Assembly: GCA_013398955.1 (NCBI GenBank)
Contig: VWPU01014792.1
Coordinates: forward strand, 218,126 to 282,125
Direction: 5' to 3'
DNA from: Callaeas wilsoni
Lineage: Eukaryota > Chordata > Aves > Passeriformes > Callaeidae
DNA length: 64,000 nt
This document shows positions 22,167-34,790 of the stretch, in pieces. The position numbers and the translations under genes were made by a program. The notes beneath the pieces were generated by a model, which was not told the origin of the DNA, did no database searches, and saw only the letters and a list, made by a program, of their open reading frames with translations. How positions within the stretch are numbered: position 1 is the stretch's first letter; every line of letters begins with the position of its first letter.

Positions 22167-25100
22167 GTAAGTTTATGGCAGTACAGGCTTCACATAGCAG
22201 AAGAGCAAGGAGAAACTTCACGAAAAAAGGCAGGTGTAAGGAGAGCTAGATCCACCAACCTGCCTGACAGACAGAATTCTCAAGTGCTATTTTAACAGCA
22301 TGCATTGTTAAGATCTGTCAAAATGATAGTCTCTATTTCCTTCCTCACGTTCAGTAAGAGTTATAGTTTAATCAGGAAGGAGTAGCCAAGGAAACACTTG
22401 CTAAATTGCCAAATACCAGCTGCTTAACTAAATCCCAGAGAAAGCAAGCAGTTACCAGTTTCTCTTACAAGCACCTCAGCACCTGCTGCAACACTAACAA
22501 AAGATTCACATACTCCAGTAGTAGACATTTCCCTTTCCAGCCTCGCCTATAATCGTTTTGCCAAACAGAAGCCTGTCTCTCTGGAGTCAGAAATATAAAA
22601 AACACATACTTCAGCACTGCAAAAGCTAAATTGCTCTTCCCTATCCAGTCCTGGTAATGGTACTCTACATTCTCTGGAATAGTTTAGTTTTAGTCCAAAA
22701 AAGAGTTGAAGACATGTTCTGAATTTAGGTCTCTGCCCAAAACTCCTCAGAATCCCTTAAAACAAGACATTGATGTCGACTTTTATAGGTAATGGGAAAC
22801 TGTTAGTGAAAATAAAGAAGTTGGAATAGAAACCGAGTAACCAGCTAGCTCTTGCCAACTTCAAGTAAAGAAGACAGCACTAACAGACGGGTGACGCAAA
22901 GTAACAGACTTAATAAAAAATAAAATCAGCAAAAGAATGGAACAGTAATTGAACAACTTCTTTACACAAAAAAAAAAAAAAAAAGAGAGACACCTATGTG
23001 GAAACCCAGTATGAAACCAGACAAATAATGACTAAATGGCTTTTATGTTGTGAGACGTCATGACAGCGTTTCACACAGACATGATAATTTTCTGATATAC
23101 TGATAAACTTTTCTAATCCACAGCTGAAGATCAGAAAACAGCAAATTACAAAGAAAGCAGTGGCAAGTCATTGATGAGCTACAGCTCTTTATAATTATCT
23201 TTTACTCAGTCTGTATGAAAAGGTATCCATCATTAATAACATCACTGAACTTAGAGAATTGATAATTAGCATTCAAAGAGATAGCCATTACCACCCAAAA
23301 CTGTTCAGCTGCACATTGATACAAACTGTTCAAAAACCGTACAATAAACTATTCTCTGAAAAGACTCAGCTTAAACAGAGTCTGACAGTCCATGCAAGGA
23401 ATAAGTTAATAAATAAACACTATCTCTGCTATTAATCTTAATAATTGTCTTCCAGATATACTGTATATACTACCTCAAGTATTTTTTAATGCAAAATCAC
23501 TTTCACAGACCCCTATTGCTTCCTACAAAAAATTTCAAATGCTAGATGGATGTATGACATGCAGTAAAAAGAGAAGAAAATCCTTCAGTGCAAGTTACGA
23601 ACTACTGCAGCCTGCTAGTAGCATCTGTAGGCTTGAATTTGGTCCTTGTCGGCAATTCAAGAAGACCTGCTTTTGGTGACTGAACTATGCCACAAGAGAC
23701 AATCAAAATAACTTAACTTACCAACTTTACTAAAAATGTAATAGTTTTTTAATAGATGATATCCACACTGACATTTGTCTCACTCCATTCTTCAGAACAC
23801 AACATCCATCACAACAAACATGCACCAGTAAAAGTCTGACTGACAAGGTCAGAAAGGACCACTTCTCCCAGTGACATCCACACAGCAAATCCTGGGCATC
23901 TGAAAGACTTTTTGTTCTCAGGATTTACTATGTGTAGGTCTCTTCATACTAGAAAGAAGTAAATTCAGAGGGAAAAGAAAAAAATTCATTCCTTTGGTTT
24001 TGGATTAAAGTTGGGAGAAGAGAGCTGAATTTGTTTTTTTTTTCCATTTGAATGCTAAAATTGTCAAACTCTGCAGATGGCGATAATGGATGAGTAAGTC
24101 GAAAAAAGGTTACTTATCATGGGAAGCCATAAATGGCTAAGGAGTCTGGGGAGAAGCAAAAGCAGCTCATTTTTCCCTTGTCTTCACTCTTACAGCCCAA
24201 TAATGGAAGCTACAGAAGATGACTCCAGAAACTTTTCACATATACTCTAGATTTCTCATTCTAAAGATTAAAAAAAAAAAACCTGACACTTTCCAAACAC
24301 CTCCAGAAATTCAATTCATTGGCAACTAATGCCTGTGACTGGAGAACAAATGCTCTGACAGAGCACTGGCTTTACAAGTGCACATCAAGTTCCACTATGA
24401 CCCATTTGGTGGAGTGATGGAGAGAGGAACTGAAGAATGGGGACAGGATGTACTTTCTCTTCCCCAAGGGAAGCAACAAAAATATTTCATTTGAAGACCA
24501 TAATTGATTTACATATTTGATCACAGAATAGCTTATATAAAGAATTAGTCCTACAATTATTTTCAACCCACAGCACTGATAAATGCAGTATATTAGAAAA
24601 AAGGCCAGGGTAAAATACATCTTTGTCCAAAAAAAAAAAGAAAAACCAAAACCACCAAAACCAATAGGAAACAAAACAAATTATTATCCTCCTTGTATCT
24701 GCAAAACTTTGTCCAAATTCAAGCCATTTTTAGTCATAAAATCACAATCACACAACCCAAGAGCTATTATTGTCTGGACAAAATAACCTTACATAATTTG
24801 AATAACTGTTGGAGATTAGTGCAAACAAATTTAGATAAACAATTTCCAGTAGCAGTACCTAAGATTATCCCTAAAATGTTACGCTAAAAATGACTGCAAC
24901 TAACACAATACTTTTTACACCTATGTATTTCCAAGATAATGAAATCAAAGCTTCAAGTGCCAAGATTCACTTAATACCACATAGGTCAGTGTGCAGACTG
25001 CTTCTGGTGACTTACCAAAACTTGAAAGAATCTCACAAGCAAGAAGGTGAAGGAAAGTGCTCTGGAACCCAGAGTCCTTTTTACCTGGTGTGGTGCCATT

Positions 25101-28100
25101 TACACTACATCTGATAAAAGCCTTGTACAAGTCTAGGCTACTTCTCCTGCGGCCAATGGTCAAAGAAAGAATGACAAATGAAGTATTTTACTAATATAAA
25201 CACAAGTGCTCTGAAATTGTTGCAGAATAGCCTGATCTTGGGAGGGATTTCTACCTCATTCTAGTCAATCAAGAAAGAGAAGTACAAGACTAGAAACACA
25301 AAACTAATAAATTGGTATGCAAATACATTACTTACTCTGGCGCTACCAAGCCTAACACTACTACGAACAAGTATACATGTTATTAAAAAGCATTTCAATT
25401 AACTCCCTCCTACTTAATAATAGTTAGATTGAAACTTTTGGTAAACTATGTTATTTCCACAGTATTTTAACCACAGAAAAGGCCCATATGGATTTTCCAA
25501 GGGAAAATAGAAAAATATTGGGCATTTGCAATTTGTCTGAGAACAGTGTAAGCATACATCAGAGAACTTTCTTTTACCAATATTTTAACTAAATATCTGT
25601 GAAGTAATCATCATCTTATGGCAAACCAATAAAAAAGCACATCATCTTAAACCATAAATTGATTTAAGATGCAAGTCTACTTTGCAGTTAGTTTAAGGAA
25701 ACTGCTACAGGAAGAGACAGTTTAATTACTTATTTCATTCAACAAATTAAATAACTCTATGCAAATGTTACTAAAAAAGGTAAATGTTTAACACCAAGAC
25801 CATGGTTTTCACTCAAGAGTCTAATTTTTTACTACATTTTCCACACCAAAGAACTTTTCCACAAGTGCAGTCTTTTGCACATGGCAAGATCAACTTGCAC
25901 ATGTGGATAACAAATTTTAAGTGAACATTTAAGAAGTTATGCTTGCTTTTTCCTAAAATAGGTTCAGTAAAGATTAAACAACAGACAGTAAACAACCAAC
26001 TAGTACAACGCTAAAGCGAGAAAGATTAATCGCTTGCTATAGCACTGCAGCTAGGGGGCTTTCCTAAGTACAGACAGAAGTAATCAAGCAAACACCGTAC
26101 ACTGGTGTGGGGTCCAGACCTCAGAGGAAAGGAGTAACTCAAAGATGGAAAGAAAACCATTTCAAGCATTAAGAAGACAGATTTGAATACAGTGTGTTAG
26201 CACTTTCTTAAAGTGATGAAATACTATTAGAAGTATCTTTAACAGATACACATTTAACAGATGTTTTGCTCTGAAATGTAAATACTTCGATGTAGGAACA
26301 GCAGCATATACACTTTCAGCAGTGTGCATGATTAGGCACTTACACAGCACGTAAAAAACTCCCTTACCTCTTCCTATTTTGAATCCTGAAATCGATATCT
26401 GAGTCCTTGCGTCTAGAACATAATTTATATATTAGGGAAAAAAAAAGGTAAATGAAAGAAAATCCAGTTATTATCACGGCAAAAAGTATGAAATACAATC
26501 ATCTGAAATGCAGGAGTTAATATCCCAGACTGTTTCAATGCTAGTGCCAAGGCAGCTTCCAAATGTTTCCATGTCCAAATGATTTTTGGGAAAAGTCACT
26601 CTGAAGGAACAAAGGATGGCGCTATGTCGAAAAAAACAAAAAAAAACCCAAAAAATCCTGTTCCTCAAATCTGTTCTACTGATTGCCACTGCTTAGTACA
26701 ACAAGAAATTTTTTATCATAAAAACCTTTTGTCTAGTCAGTTAAAATAAATTTGGCAATGTCCTTTAACTAAGTAATCGACTGACCTATGGCTTTTATTA
26801 TGTCAATCTGTGTACTCAATAGTTCAAATACAAGAAGAAGTGTCATATACAATTATTCAGAAACGAAGAATTCATAATTTAGCTAGCTGTACTGTATCTT
26901 TCAGCTTGTTCTTTCAGGGGACAAACTAGAAAAAACTGTACAGCAGAACACATTACCTGAAAACTCATCAAAAACTGCACTGACACATTTGCATGAAAAA
27001 ATGACATTTATGATTAAAAACATTACACTGTTTGCATGCATATTGTAAAAGAATAACAAAGATGACCTGTACTAGCATAACATCATCATAATTCACACAA
27101 AATTTGCATTATATATAAGAATTGTGATGTTACTGGATAATAATCAACTAGAGATGGTATTGTATGCTGTCTGGTTATGTTAAGAGTAAAAGAAAGTTCT
27201 TAAGTGAAAATCTTGGCAAAACAGCCATTTGCAAGTTAGCAAATAACATCAAACTCATTCCGTTAACCTAAAAAATTAACTTTTCCTCTCTTAATTACAG
27301 AGGTACCGCACAGCATTTTCTCATTGACACCAAACATACACAGAATGCTTTCCGTCTTAAATCAAAACGAACTTACACTAGTCATAAAGCACCAGTTTCC
27401 AGCAATTAAGGACAGTCTCAGTATCAAACAAGAAGGATCCTTATTGCTGCCAGAACACAGACCTTTTTAATGTAGACTAAGTTCTAAGTTATTGCCAGTT
27501 AAAAATTCAGAATACAAAATAGTTATCTCTCAAGATCATCCAAAATAAATGTCTGTAGGGAGAATAAGTCTCTCCATGCCACTTTGCAGAGATGAAAAAT
27601 AGTGTCTGAGCTAGTTTAAGTAAGTTCTTCTACTGGCAACAAAATTACAAAAAAGACTGATCATCACTCTTGCATATTTCTTCCTTACAATCCCTGCACT
27701 ATCGTAATGCCACCACACATACCTTGATTTACTCCAGTTCTCACCCCCACCCCCTCAACAATTTCCCCCACTGGCTCCATCAACTTATAATTGTGATTTG
27801 AAAGAGGCAGTCATAACTGTGAGAACAGTCATTTTCTGGCACAAAGAACAAGTAACTTGAGCTCACCAGAGTTCGTCATTCCCCCTACTTTAACGATCTG
27901 TACCACCTCCTACTTTTGAAAAGTATGTGTTGTGTTTGTCAAAAGAAATAAAGAGACCCTTAAGTTCCTACATATAGTTTGAAGTTCCTAGTCTAAAGTA
28001 CTGATTCTGATTAAGTAGAAAAAAGAAAAGGCAGAGGGGGGAAAGAAAATAGTGTCATTGAAGAACTCACTGCTGGTTTATTTGTTCCTACAATGCTGGC

Positions 28101-28434
28101 TCGCCAGTATGATTGCAAGACTTCAGGTCTCTATAAACTTCAATCAACCTTTCAGTAGCACATGAGGTTTTCAGTTCAATCAGTTCCCACCACACTGAGT
28201 ATTTCGATTTCATAATCTGTTGATTTAAGTATAGATGTACTTATTCAGTACAATTAACTTGAGAAAAGCTGATTTTCAGTCAGTCAATGAGGCAGCATCA
28301 CCAGCAGGGACTGAAGCAGCTGTGGGGGTGAGCACTAGATCAAGCTGTACAGAGGAGTTACCAAGCTCAGGAACTCCTGAGCAAGAGCTCAGAGCTGAAT
28401 CTGAACCTGGAAGCCTTGGTGAGCCAATCAAGTT
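22167..28434. other. 6.3 kb AT-rich unique sequence, no gene seen
   Basis: No gene or dispersed repeat was recognised. It contains an A17 run at 22968-22984, an A11 run near 24630 followed by CCAAAA-type low complexity, and a CATCTTAAA...TTTAAGATG inverted repeat at about 25643-25672. The 100-codon minus frame at 24372-24674 is largely the complement of that A-rich tract. Confidence 0.5.
22968..22984. repeat. A17 homopolymer
   Basis: Seventeen consecutive A. It could be the tail of an old retroposon, but no recognisable body precedes it. Confidence 0.9.
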
Positions 28435-29142
28435 GGGGGATGAATAGATGGAGAGCAGCTCTGGGGAGAAGGCCTTGAGGGTGCTGGTGGGTGAGAGGCT
28501 GGACATAACCCTGCGATGTGCACTCCCAGCCCAGAAAGCCAAATGTGCCCTGGGCTGCATCCAAAGCAGCACGGACAGCAGGGGAGGGAGGGGGTTCTGC
28601 CCCTCTGCTCTGCTCTGGCGAGACCCCACTTGGAACACTGCATCCAGCTCTGGGGTCCCTGCACAGGAAAGAGATGGACCTGTTGAGAAAGAGTCCAGAG
28701 GAGGCCATCAAGATGATTAGAGGGATGGACCAGCTCCTACAAGGAAAGGCTAAACAAACTGGGATTGCTCAGCCTGGAAAAGAGAAAGCTTCAGGGTGAC
28801 CTAATACCGGCCTTCCAGTACCTGAAGGGAGCCTACAAGAAAAGAGAGGGATTTTTTACAAGAGCATGTACTGACAGGACAAGGGAGAACGGCTTCAAAG
28901 TGAAAGACAGGAGGTTTAGATGAGATATTACAAGGAAATTCTTTGCTGTAAGGGTGGTGAGGAACTGAAATAGGTTGCCCAGAGAAGCTGTGGATGCTCC
29001 ATCTGTAGAAGTGTTCAAGGCCAGTTTGGATAGTGCTCTGAGCAACTGGGTCTAGCGGGAGGTGTCCCTGTCCACAGCAAGGAAGTTGGAACAAAATGAT
29101 GTTTAAGGTCTCTTCCAACCCAAACATCCTATGATTCTATGA
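28435..29142 (+). mobile_element. CR1 LINE 3' end (+), about 0.7 kb
   Basis: A clear plus-strand CR1. It starts in the ORF2 tail (GATGGAGAGCAGCTCTGGGG, then GCCCAGAAAGCCAAATGTG, then GAGACCCCACTTGGAACAC). It continues through GGGTGGTGAGGAACTGAAAT and GGTTGCCCAGAGAAGCTGTG, and ends with AAGGTCTCTTCCAACCCAAA and the terminal ATCCTATGATTCTATGA at 29142. It is 5'-truncated, as is usual for CR1, and frameshifts break the ORF2 tail. With its intact 3' terminus it looks younger than the 60-kb copy. The cluster of 60-120 codon open frames across it has no independent meaning. Confidence 0.97.
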
Positions 29143-30931
29143 ATGTCAATAAAAACACCAAGTTTTTTCTAGACTCTTCAGAGCAATTACAGACCAAACC
29201 ACTATTTATAGTGTTTCTTCAGCTAGCAATTGAAACTGTGTTACATATCGCAATATCGCTTTTAACACAGAATAATCTGCTTCCTTTTTCTCTTGTACTG
29301 CGTAAGACTTTTACGTACTAGCTAAACTTGCAGTCTAACACAGCAAGCTTATATTTTAAAAAGGGAGGTGTAAGAAGCACAAAACTACTTCAAGACAGAG
29401 CATCCAAGTAAGTCTTGTGTAAGCGAAAAGACATGGGCACCTTCTACCTGGCTTCTAATCTACTGCAGTCAAACTGCCCTGAGAAGGTTTTCCTCCACAT
29501 CTCCTTTAAACATGACAGCAAACCTAACCTAGCAAATCAGAGAAGTTTCAAATATCAGTAAACATCTTAAGTAGCACTGACAAAGAGAGACCAGAGTTTA
29601 GATTAATAAACTCTAAGGAATGCTGACAGTCTAAAATCAACTGCATCTCCAAACACTACTATCAAAACAAGCTTCCACTGAGTTACTACATACATGTGCC
29701 AAACAACAATCGCTCCAAAGCAAGAAGTAGAGAAAGTGTTTCTTTTATAAAACACAAGATGTCCTTACACTTTCTTGTAAAATGGTATTGTAATTTAAGA
29801 CAGTAGTTGTAGTGTGGAATGCTATCAACACGCATGCTTTTCAAAACATCATGTCCATATCCACTTCGTAGCTTAGAGCTTAGTAGCTCCACTTAAGAGT
29901 TTCAAAGAAAATGTTTCAACTTCTTCTCACAGTGTTGTCCAAGGAGTTCGGGTATTTAATCCAGAATTATTTCAGTCCTGGGAGTTCATTACAACACAAA
30001 AGTTAAAAAAGCCACACCACCTAGATTAAACGGCCATATGGAAAATAAGAAATTAAAGCTATTAAAGTAAGTGTAGAATGGTTCTTGATGAGAAAACTTA
30101 CCTGTACCTCAAATATAAAGCTTTGAGATGACCTCCTCTAAATCACGTAAGTAGACAGGAGATGTAAGGGCAGGACAGCTGCAGCAACTAAAAGCTGCAC
30201 TTAACAGTCTCTTAGTAGCAGAAATCTTTCATACCATAGTAATTAATTTCTGCCATTACTGGCATTAGTATTAGGCTAGGATAACTACAAACTCTAAGTC
30301 AACTTTATTACAACATTTACAAGTGTTCAGTCTTGATTTTCTATGGTGACAGCAGTACTCTGCTCACAAGATCAAAGCAGCCAGATCAGCCCACAGAAAG
30401 AAATCAAATAGATTTTCCTCAAAAAGTAGTTTATGAAATGTTTTATTTCCAAGCTTTCTGTCATCGTGCAACTATGCATCTCTAGAAAGTTACCTGACCC
30501 TCTCCTAACGCATCCTATGTGTTTTCACCAAGTATCTTGCGTTCTGCACAGCTTCTGTATTCCCTTAAACACATTATAAAATGTCTACAAGGACAGCTTC
30601 AAAAGAAATAGTAAAGCTACTGAAAGGGTACGAAGTTTCTGCTTCTATTCCCCTTGTTACCGAAGAATTTTATGAATTGCAGAGCACCTTTATGAGATAC
30701 ATGATGAGTATCACAGTTGAGATTCTAATCTGATTTGCCATTAAAAGAATGAACACAAAAATTCACAAGTAACCTACCCCAAAATAACCAATAACAATTT
30801 TTAAACAGCACACTACCTAGTACTAAAAAGACTCTTAACATTATCTAGCATATGTTTAATTATTCATTCAAAACCAATCTAGAATGGAGGACACATGCAT
30901 GGGATGCTTTTTAAACATAAAGGCTCGTCTC

Positions 30932-30934
<3 letters not shown>
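29143..30934. other. AT-rich unique sequence, no gene seen
   Basis: No gene or repeat was recognised. A consensus minus-strand donor (GTACAG followed by GTAAGT, at 30102/30101) is preceded upstream by an acceptor-like TTGCTGCAG, but all three frames between them carry stops. At most it could be an untranslated exon. Confidence 0.45.

Positions 30935-30969
<35 letters not shown>
30935..30969. repeat. T35 homopolymer
   Basis: Thirty-five uninterrupted T, the longest homopolymer in the window. On the minus strand it is an A35 tail, but the sequence on that side (higher coordinates) matches no retrogene or SINE that I recognise. The exact length may be affected by assembly error. Confidence 0.95.
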
Positions 30970-30973
<4 letters not shown>

Positions 30974-31203
30974 CAAAGCTTTCCATCCACCAACTTAATT
31001 CTTCTCTGAAACTCTGGAAGAAAATACATAGTATTATTTTGAAAAATACCAAAGAAAATATTTTCAGAACATTCCAGAGGATGTAGGGGTAATAAACCAG
31101 AATTTCTTGAACTGGTTTCTCAGAGGCATGCATTTCGTACAGAAAGCAAGAAGGGTCTAAATTGATCTGACAGAAAGCCTGCATAAACAGTTTTAAAACA
31201 AGG

Positions 31204-31219
31204 AAAAAAAAAAAAAAAA
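31204..31219. repeat. A16 homopolymer
   Basis: Sixteen A, about 235 bases to the right of the T35 run and in the opposite sense. The sequence between the two runs is AT-rich and unrecognised. Confidence 0.9.
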
Positions 31220-32190
31220 GGAGAAATTGCAAATATGTTAAGTAGCGAAAGAACATCCAAGCACTTCATAACTCACAATAATCAAACCTCCTCTGAATCT
31301 TATTAACTTTGGGACATGCAAACTTTCCACACAGGACACTGAAGTAACATCCAACACTTTCAGGCTAAAAGTGACCAACTTAAAAGGCCAAATGTGACAC
31401 ACGTTACAACTCAGTGGTTCAGAAAACTTTCCAAATTTCTTAATATCGAATATATACATATGTGCATATATGCATATTTGTCCTTAGACGGTAGAACAAC
31501 TCAAGCCTCTATATTTTACCTATGAGTATCAATTAATTTCCTATTTTTCACGACTTCATATCCCAGATACACAGCACTGGAGCCACACACCTGCACGCCT
31601 GAAGTCGCACACCCAAGGGACGTGTCCCCTCTATCTCCACCTTGCTGGAAACGCCATCTTCACCCCTCCACTCAAAGAGACCCTTTCTCCCCAAGCCGTG
31701 GGGTTCTGTCCCCTGCCCAGGCCCCTCCACACAACCGGCAACTCCTCCCGAGGGCAGGAACGGGTGGGGCGGGGGGTGTCGGGGTTTCCTTTCCCCCAGC
31801 AGCCGAGAGCCACCTTCCCCCGCGCTAGGCACACGCAGCAGGACAGGGACAGACGCTGCCCCGGCCCACCGAGACTCCCTGACAGTTTCGGGAGCGGAAC
31901 CCCACAGAACCCCGACCCCGCCAGTGACCACCCCACGCCCGCCCCGAAAGTTCAAGCGCGGCCCCCCCCAGCCCCGGCCCGCTCCTCCGCAGCCCCTCAC
32001 CCCGTCGGGGCGGAGAAGACCTTCGCCCCGCACCCCCTCCTCTCACCCCGCAGCCCACACCACAAATACCCCGCAGACAGGCGGGGGAGCGGCGGGCCCG
32101 CCCCGCCCCCGAGCCCCTCGGCTGCCCTCCAGCCCCTCGGCGGGGCAAGGCCGGGACCCCCACGCCCCCCTCCCCCGGGCCCGCACTGAC

Positions 32191-32470
32191 CTGACGGGGG
32201 GGGCGCGGCCGCCGCTCGGGGCTACAGCGGGGGCTCCCCCCGCCGCCGCTGACCCTCCGCTCCCCGGCCCGTCCTTCTCCGGGTGCCACCGCAGGGCACA
32301 GAGCAGAGGAGTCGGAAACGCGAGGCGGAGGGAAACACCGGCCCCTCTTCCCCTTCCCAAGAAAATTTTAAAAAGAAAAAAAGGGGGATTTAAAGGGCTC
32401 GGCCCGGAGTTTAAAACAAAGAGGCGGAAATAGCCGAGCGCGGCCCGAGCAGAGCCGAGCGGGGGCGCCG
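32191..32470 (-). other. Possible 5' exon ending at a consensus donor
   Basis: Minus-strand sequence from just downstream of the NRF1 site to CCGTCAG followed by GTCAGTGC. This would make a short, mostly untranslated first exon with its first intron running leftward from 32190. No TATA box is needed for this class of promoter. The start site is a guess from the NRF1 position, and the alternative donor at 32502 implies a start further right. Confidence 0.3.
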
Positions 32471-32478
32471 CGCTCGCG

Positions 32479-32488
32479 GCGCATGCGC
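32479..32488. promoter_or_regulatory. NRF1 site, perfect palindrome
   Basis: GCGCATGCGC is the canonical NRF1 binding sequence. Such sites concentrate within about 100 bp of start sites in CpG-island promoters of housekeeping genes. It therefore points to the core promoter position inside this island. Confidence 0.7.
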
Positions 32489-32605
32489 GCGGGGCGCTCA
32501 CCGGGGCACGGCGCCGGCCGCCCCCTCCTTCCCTCCCCCGGGCAGCGGGGCCGGTGAAAGGGGTCCCGGAGCCCCCGCCAGGCCTGGGCCCGAGCCATGT
32601 CCCGG

Positions 32606-33140
32606 TCACAGACCCGCAGAGTATGCTGCGTTGGAAGGGACCCGTCAGGACCATTGAGTCCAACTCTTATCTTTGCACAGGACACCCGTAGGACTCACAC
32701 CATGTGCCTGAGAGCATTGTCCAAACGGTTCTTGAGCTCTGTCAGGCTTGGTCCTGTGACCACTGCCCTGGGGAGCCTGTTCCAGCGCCCAGCCACCCAC
32801 TGGGTGAAGATCCTTTTCCTAATAAAGCACCTCCGACACAACTTCAGGCCATTGCCTTGGGTCCTGTCAGTGGTACCCCTGAGAAGAGATCGGTGCCTGC
32901 CTGTCTGTCTCCCCGGGTGGGGATGTTGAAATCTCGAATCTCTCCTCAGTCTCCACCAGGCTGAACAGACCGAGCGACCTCAGCCACTGCTTGAATGGCT
33001 TCCCCTCAAGGCCTGTCACTGTCTTCACTGCCCTCCTTTGGACATTAATGGCTTAATGCCTTTCTTACATTGAGGTGCCTAGAACTGTACTTAGCACTTA
33101 AGATGAGGCCACACCAGTGCAGAGTAGAGGAAGGAGTAGA
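32606..33140 (-). mobile_element. CR1 LINE fragment (-) abutting the CpG island
   Basis: An inverse CR1 3' region begins directly at the island edge with TGCTGCGTTGGAAGGGACC, followed by CACACCATGTGCCTGAGAGC, GCTCTGTCAGGCTTGGTCC, CACTGGGTGAAGATCC and CTCCACCAGGCTGAACAGACC. It is 5'-truncated near 33140 and frame-broken. The first bases (TCACAGACCCGCAGAG) correspond to the inverted terminal octamer repeats, partly altered toward CpG-rich sequence. With respect to the presumed leftward gene it sits immediately upstream, in the same orientation. Confidence 0.93.
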
Positions 33141-34731
33141 AGCTGGGTGCCCAACCTTGAAAAATTCATGCAGCTTGTAAGCAGGAAGGTGAGATCAGCA
33201 AAGGTGGTTGGCTTTTAGGCAGGATGTGCCTCTGCTTTGCTCCAAGCCACCTCTTCTCTCTGAAAGGTTTTCCTCAAAGGCGCACAGGTGTCTTTTCAAC
33301 CGATGAGAGTGGAAACTTGAGTAGGAGCTGGGTGGAAGGAGAAACTTGAATACAAATGCTGGTCCTAAGACACACTGGTATCAAACTCTGGGTGGCTCAA
33401 CATACTCCTGACTGATGAAATGACAAAGATCCTGTCTTCCTGAAGGTGTGAAGTCATAGGTTAAAGAGCATGCATAAAGCTTGGGAAGCCCATGCCAAGT
33501 TCAAATTTGCATCAAACAGATGGATGCTTCACTTGTAAAGACAAGTACTTAAAAATTCACCTGTCCAAAGACTAAAGACACCAAACCAATATTTAAATTC
33601 CTAAGTATGCATATATTTTGAATGTAATCTTTTAAAATACCTGCACATTTCCCTCTTTCTTTCTTCCCTTCCAACAAAGAATGAGCCAAGAGACCAGACT
33701 CTTCCACCTTGTCTAAAAATGCCATTGGAAATGGGCTATCTGATATGGCACAAGGCTTCCATGTTCTACAAGCTACTGAGCTTTTATTGTGTGCCAAGAC
33801 AGGGGCTGTGCTTGGCTCAGGGAGCTGTGTTTTCCAGATGCTAAGCCTGAGTTAATGGAAAATATGTCAGCATTTTAGATTTGCTTTGTTTCAGTTCAAG
33901 GGTTATGTAGTTACATGAGTGCATCTTGTCTATCTGAAATATAAATTCTGTTTCCAGTTTAACCACAAATTACTTTGTATGGGCCTTTGTTGTGTGTTGT
34001 AGGAAGTAATGGGGCCTCCTATCTGACCCCTGAAACTGGGGTTCAAGTAGCCAGAAGCAAAAGTAATAAACTATAAGAATGTGCATGAAGTTATAAACTG
34101 TGTGCCTGCTTTTCTTGTTTGGTTAACTTGTTTTTTCCTAGTGTTTCCAGACCAAACACTGCAGATTGGGAAAACCAGTAGGGCCATGGTGTATAGGTGT
34201 TGACTTCCTCTTACTATAGAATTTTTTTAGAAGATGGCACCTTAAGCAAGATGATATGGCCATGCTTACTCAATCCATCTACTGTGATATACTCACTATG
34301 ACAGGATTTGTGACCCTGAGAGACCACAGGCAATGGTTTCCTCTCTTCTCAACCTCATCACCTAACATCACTTCTAGTGCCTTTGGCAATACCATTAAAG
34401 TATGTGCTAGCCACAGCTAATGTTTCTGAAATACAAGCTTAGCTCATGACTACAGTATCTAATATCAGAACTGTGTACTAGAGTGCCTTTTATGAACTAC
34501 AATACTAGCTATTAGAAGTGAAGTGAAACTTTTTGCTTGCATTGCAGTCAGTGAGCTGTGGTCAAATTACAGAATTTCAGGGACTAACTTGGGGAGAACT
34601 AGAAACTGCATTTAAAGGATTCTCTAAGTTAGCTTTACATGCGTTAGTCTTCACAGTTCTCACCGAAATAAGAGCATGACATGAACATGGGTAAATTGAA
34701 TCTCTAGCTTCCAGAAACATGTATTTCCTAG
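33141..34731. other. Unique sequence, no gene seen
   Basis: No recognised repeat, RNA or exon. GC is intermediate. The 82-codon minus frame at 33549-33797 has no recognisable feature. Confidence 0.45.
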
Positions 34732-34790
34732 CTAAAACAATTAATGGAACAGAATCTATCTTGACAGAAAAAAAACCCCGAACATCTCAG
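34732..34790 (+). CDS. Candidate 59-nt exon (+), unrecognised
   Basis: The plus strand has an acceptor-like ACATGTATTTCCTAG, 59 bases open in one frame, and a donor-like ATCTCAG followed by GTAAGA. The peptide reads KTINGTESILTEKKPRTSQ, hydrophilic and plausible for a disordered protein segment, but I cannot assign it. It lies 2.1 kb right of the CpG island, so a rightward transcript from a bidirectional promoter could use it. Chance remains the leading alternative. Confidence 0.18.

Larger units (their letters stand above)
31590..32605 (-). promoter_or_regulatory. CpG island, probable promoter and 5' exon of a leftward gene
   Basis: GC content and CpG density rise abruptly from AT-rich flanks. 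Inside are GC boxes (CCCGCCCCGCCCCCG at about 32098-32112 and GGGGCGGGG near 31767), an NRF1 palindrome at 32479-32488, a YY1-like AAGATGGCG on the minus strand at 31652-31660, and TTTAAA motifs near 32388 and 32412. Donor-like sites fit minus transcription best: CGTCAG followed by GTCAGT with the exon end at 32191, and CCCCG followed by GTGAGC with the exon end at 32502. I cannot name the gene. Bidirectional activity is possible. The long GC-rich open frames on both strands here, up to 263 codons, are composition artefacts. Confidence 0.75.

Noticed and set aside
26895..26990. C/D-box-like spacing (TGATGA ... CTGA, minus strand)
   Set aside because: The terminal stem pairs over only about four bases, internal C'/D' boxes are poor, and no rRNA-complementary guide was recognised.
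28276..29127. Cluster of 60-120 codon frames on both strands
   Set aside because: They overlap the CR1 3' end and are out-of-frame or antisense readings of it.
30095..30180. Consensus minus-strand donor GTACAG/GTAAGT with an upstream acceptor-like site
   Set aside because: All three frames between the sites contain stops. At best an untranslated exon, with no further support.
31548..32685. Long overlapping open frames on both strands (up to 263 codons)
   Set aside because: All lie in the CpG island, where stop codons are rare in every frame. Peptides are proline/arginine/glycine low-complexity with no family signal.
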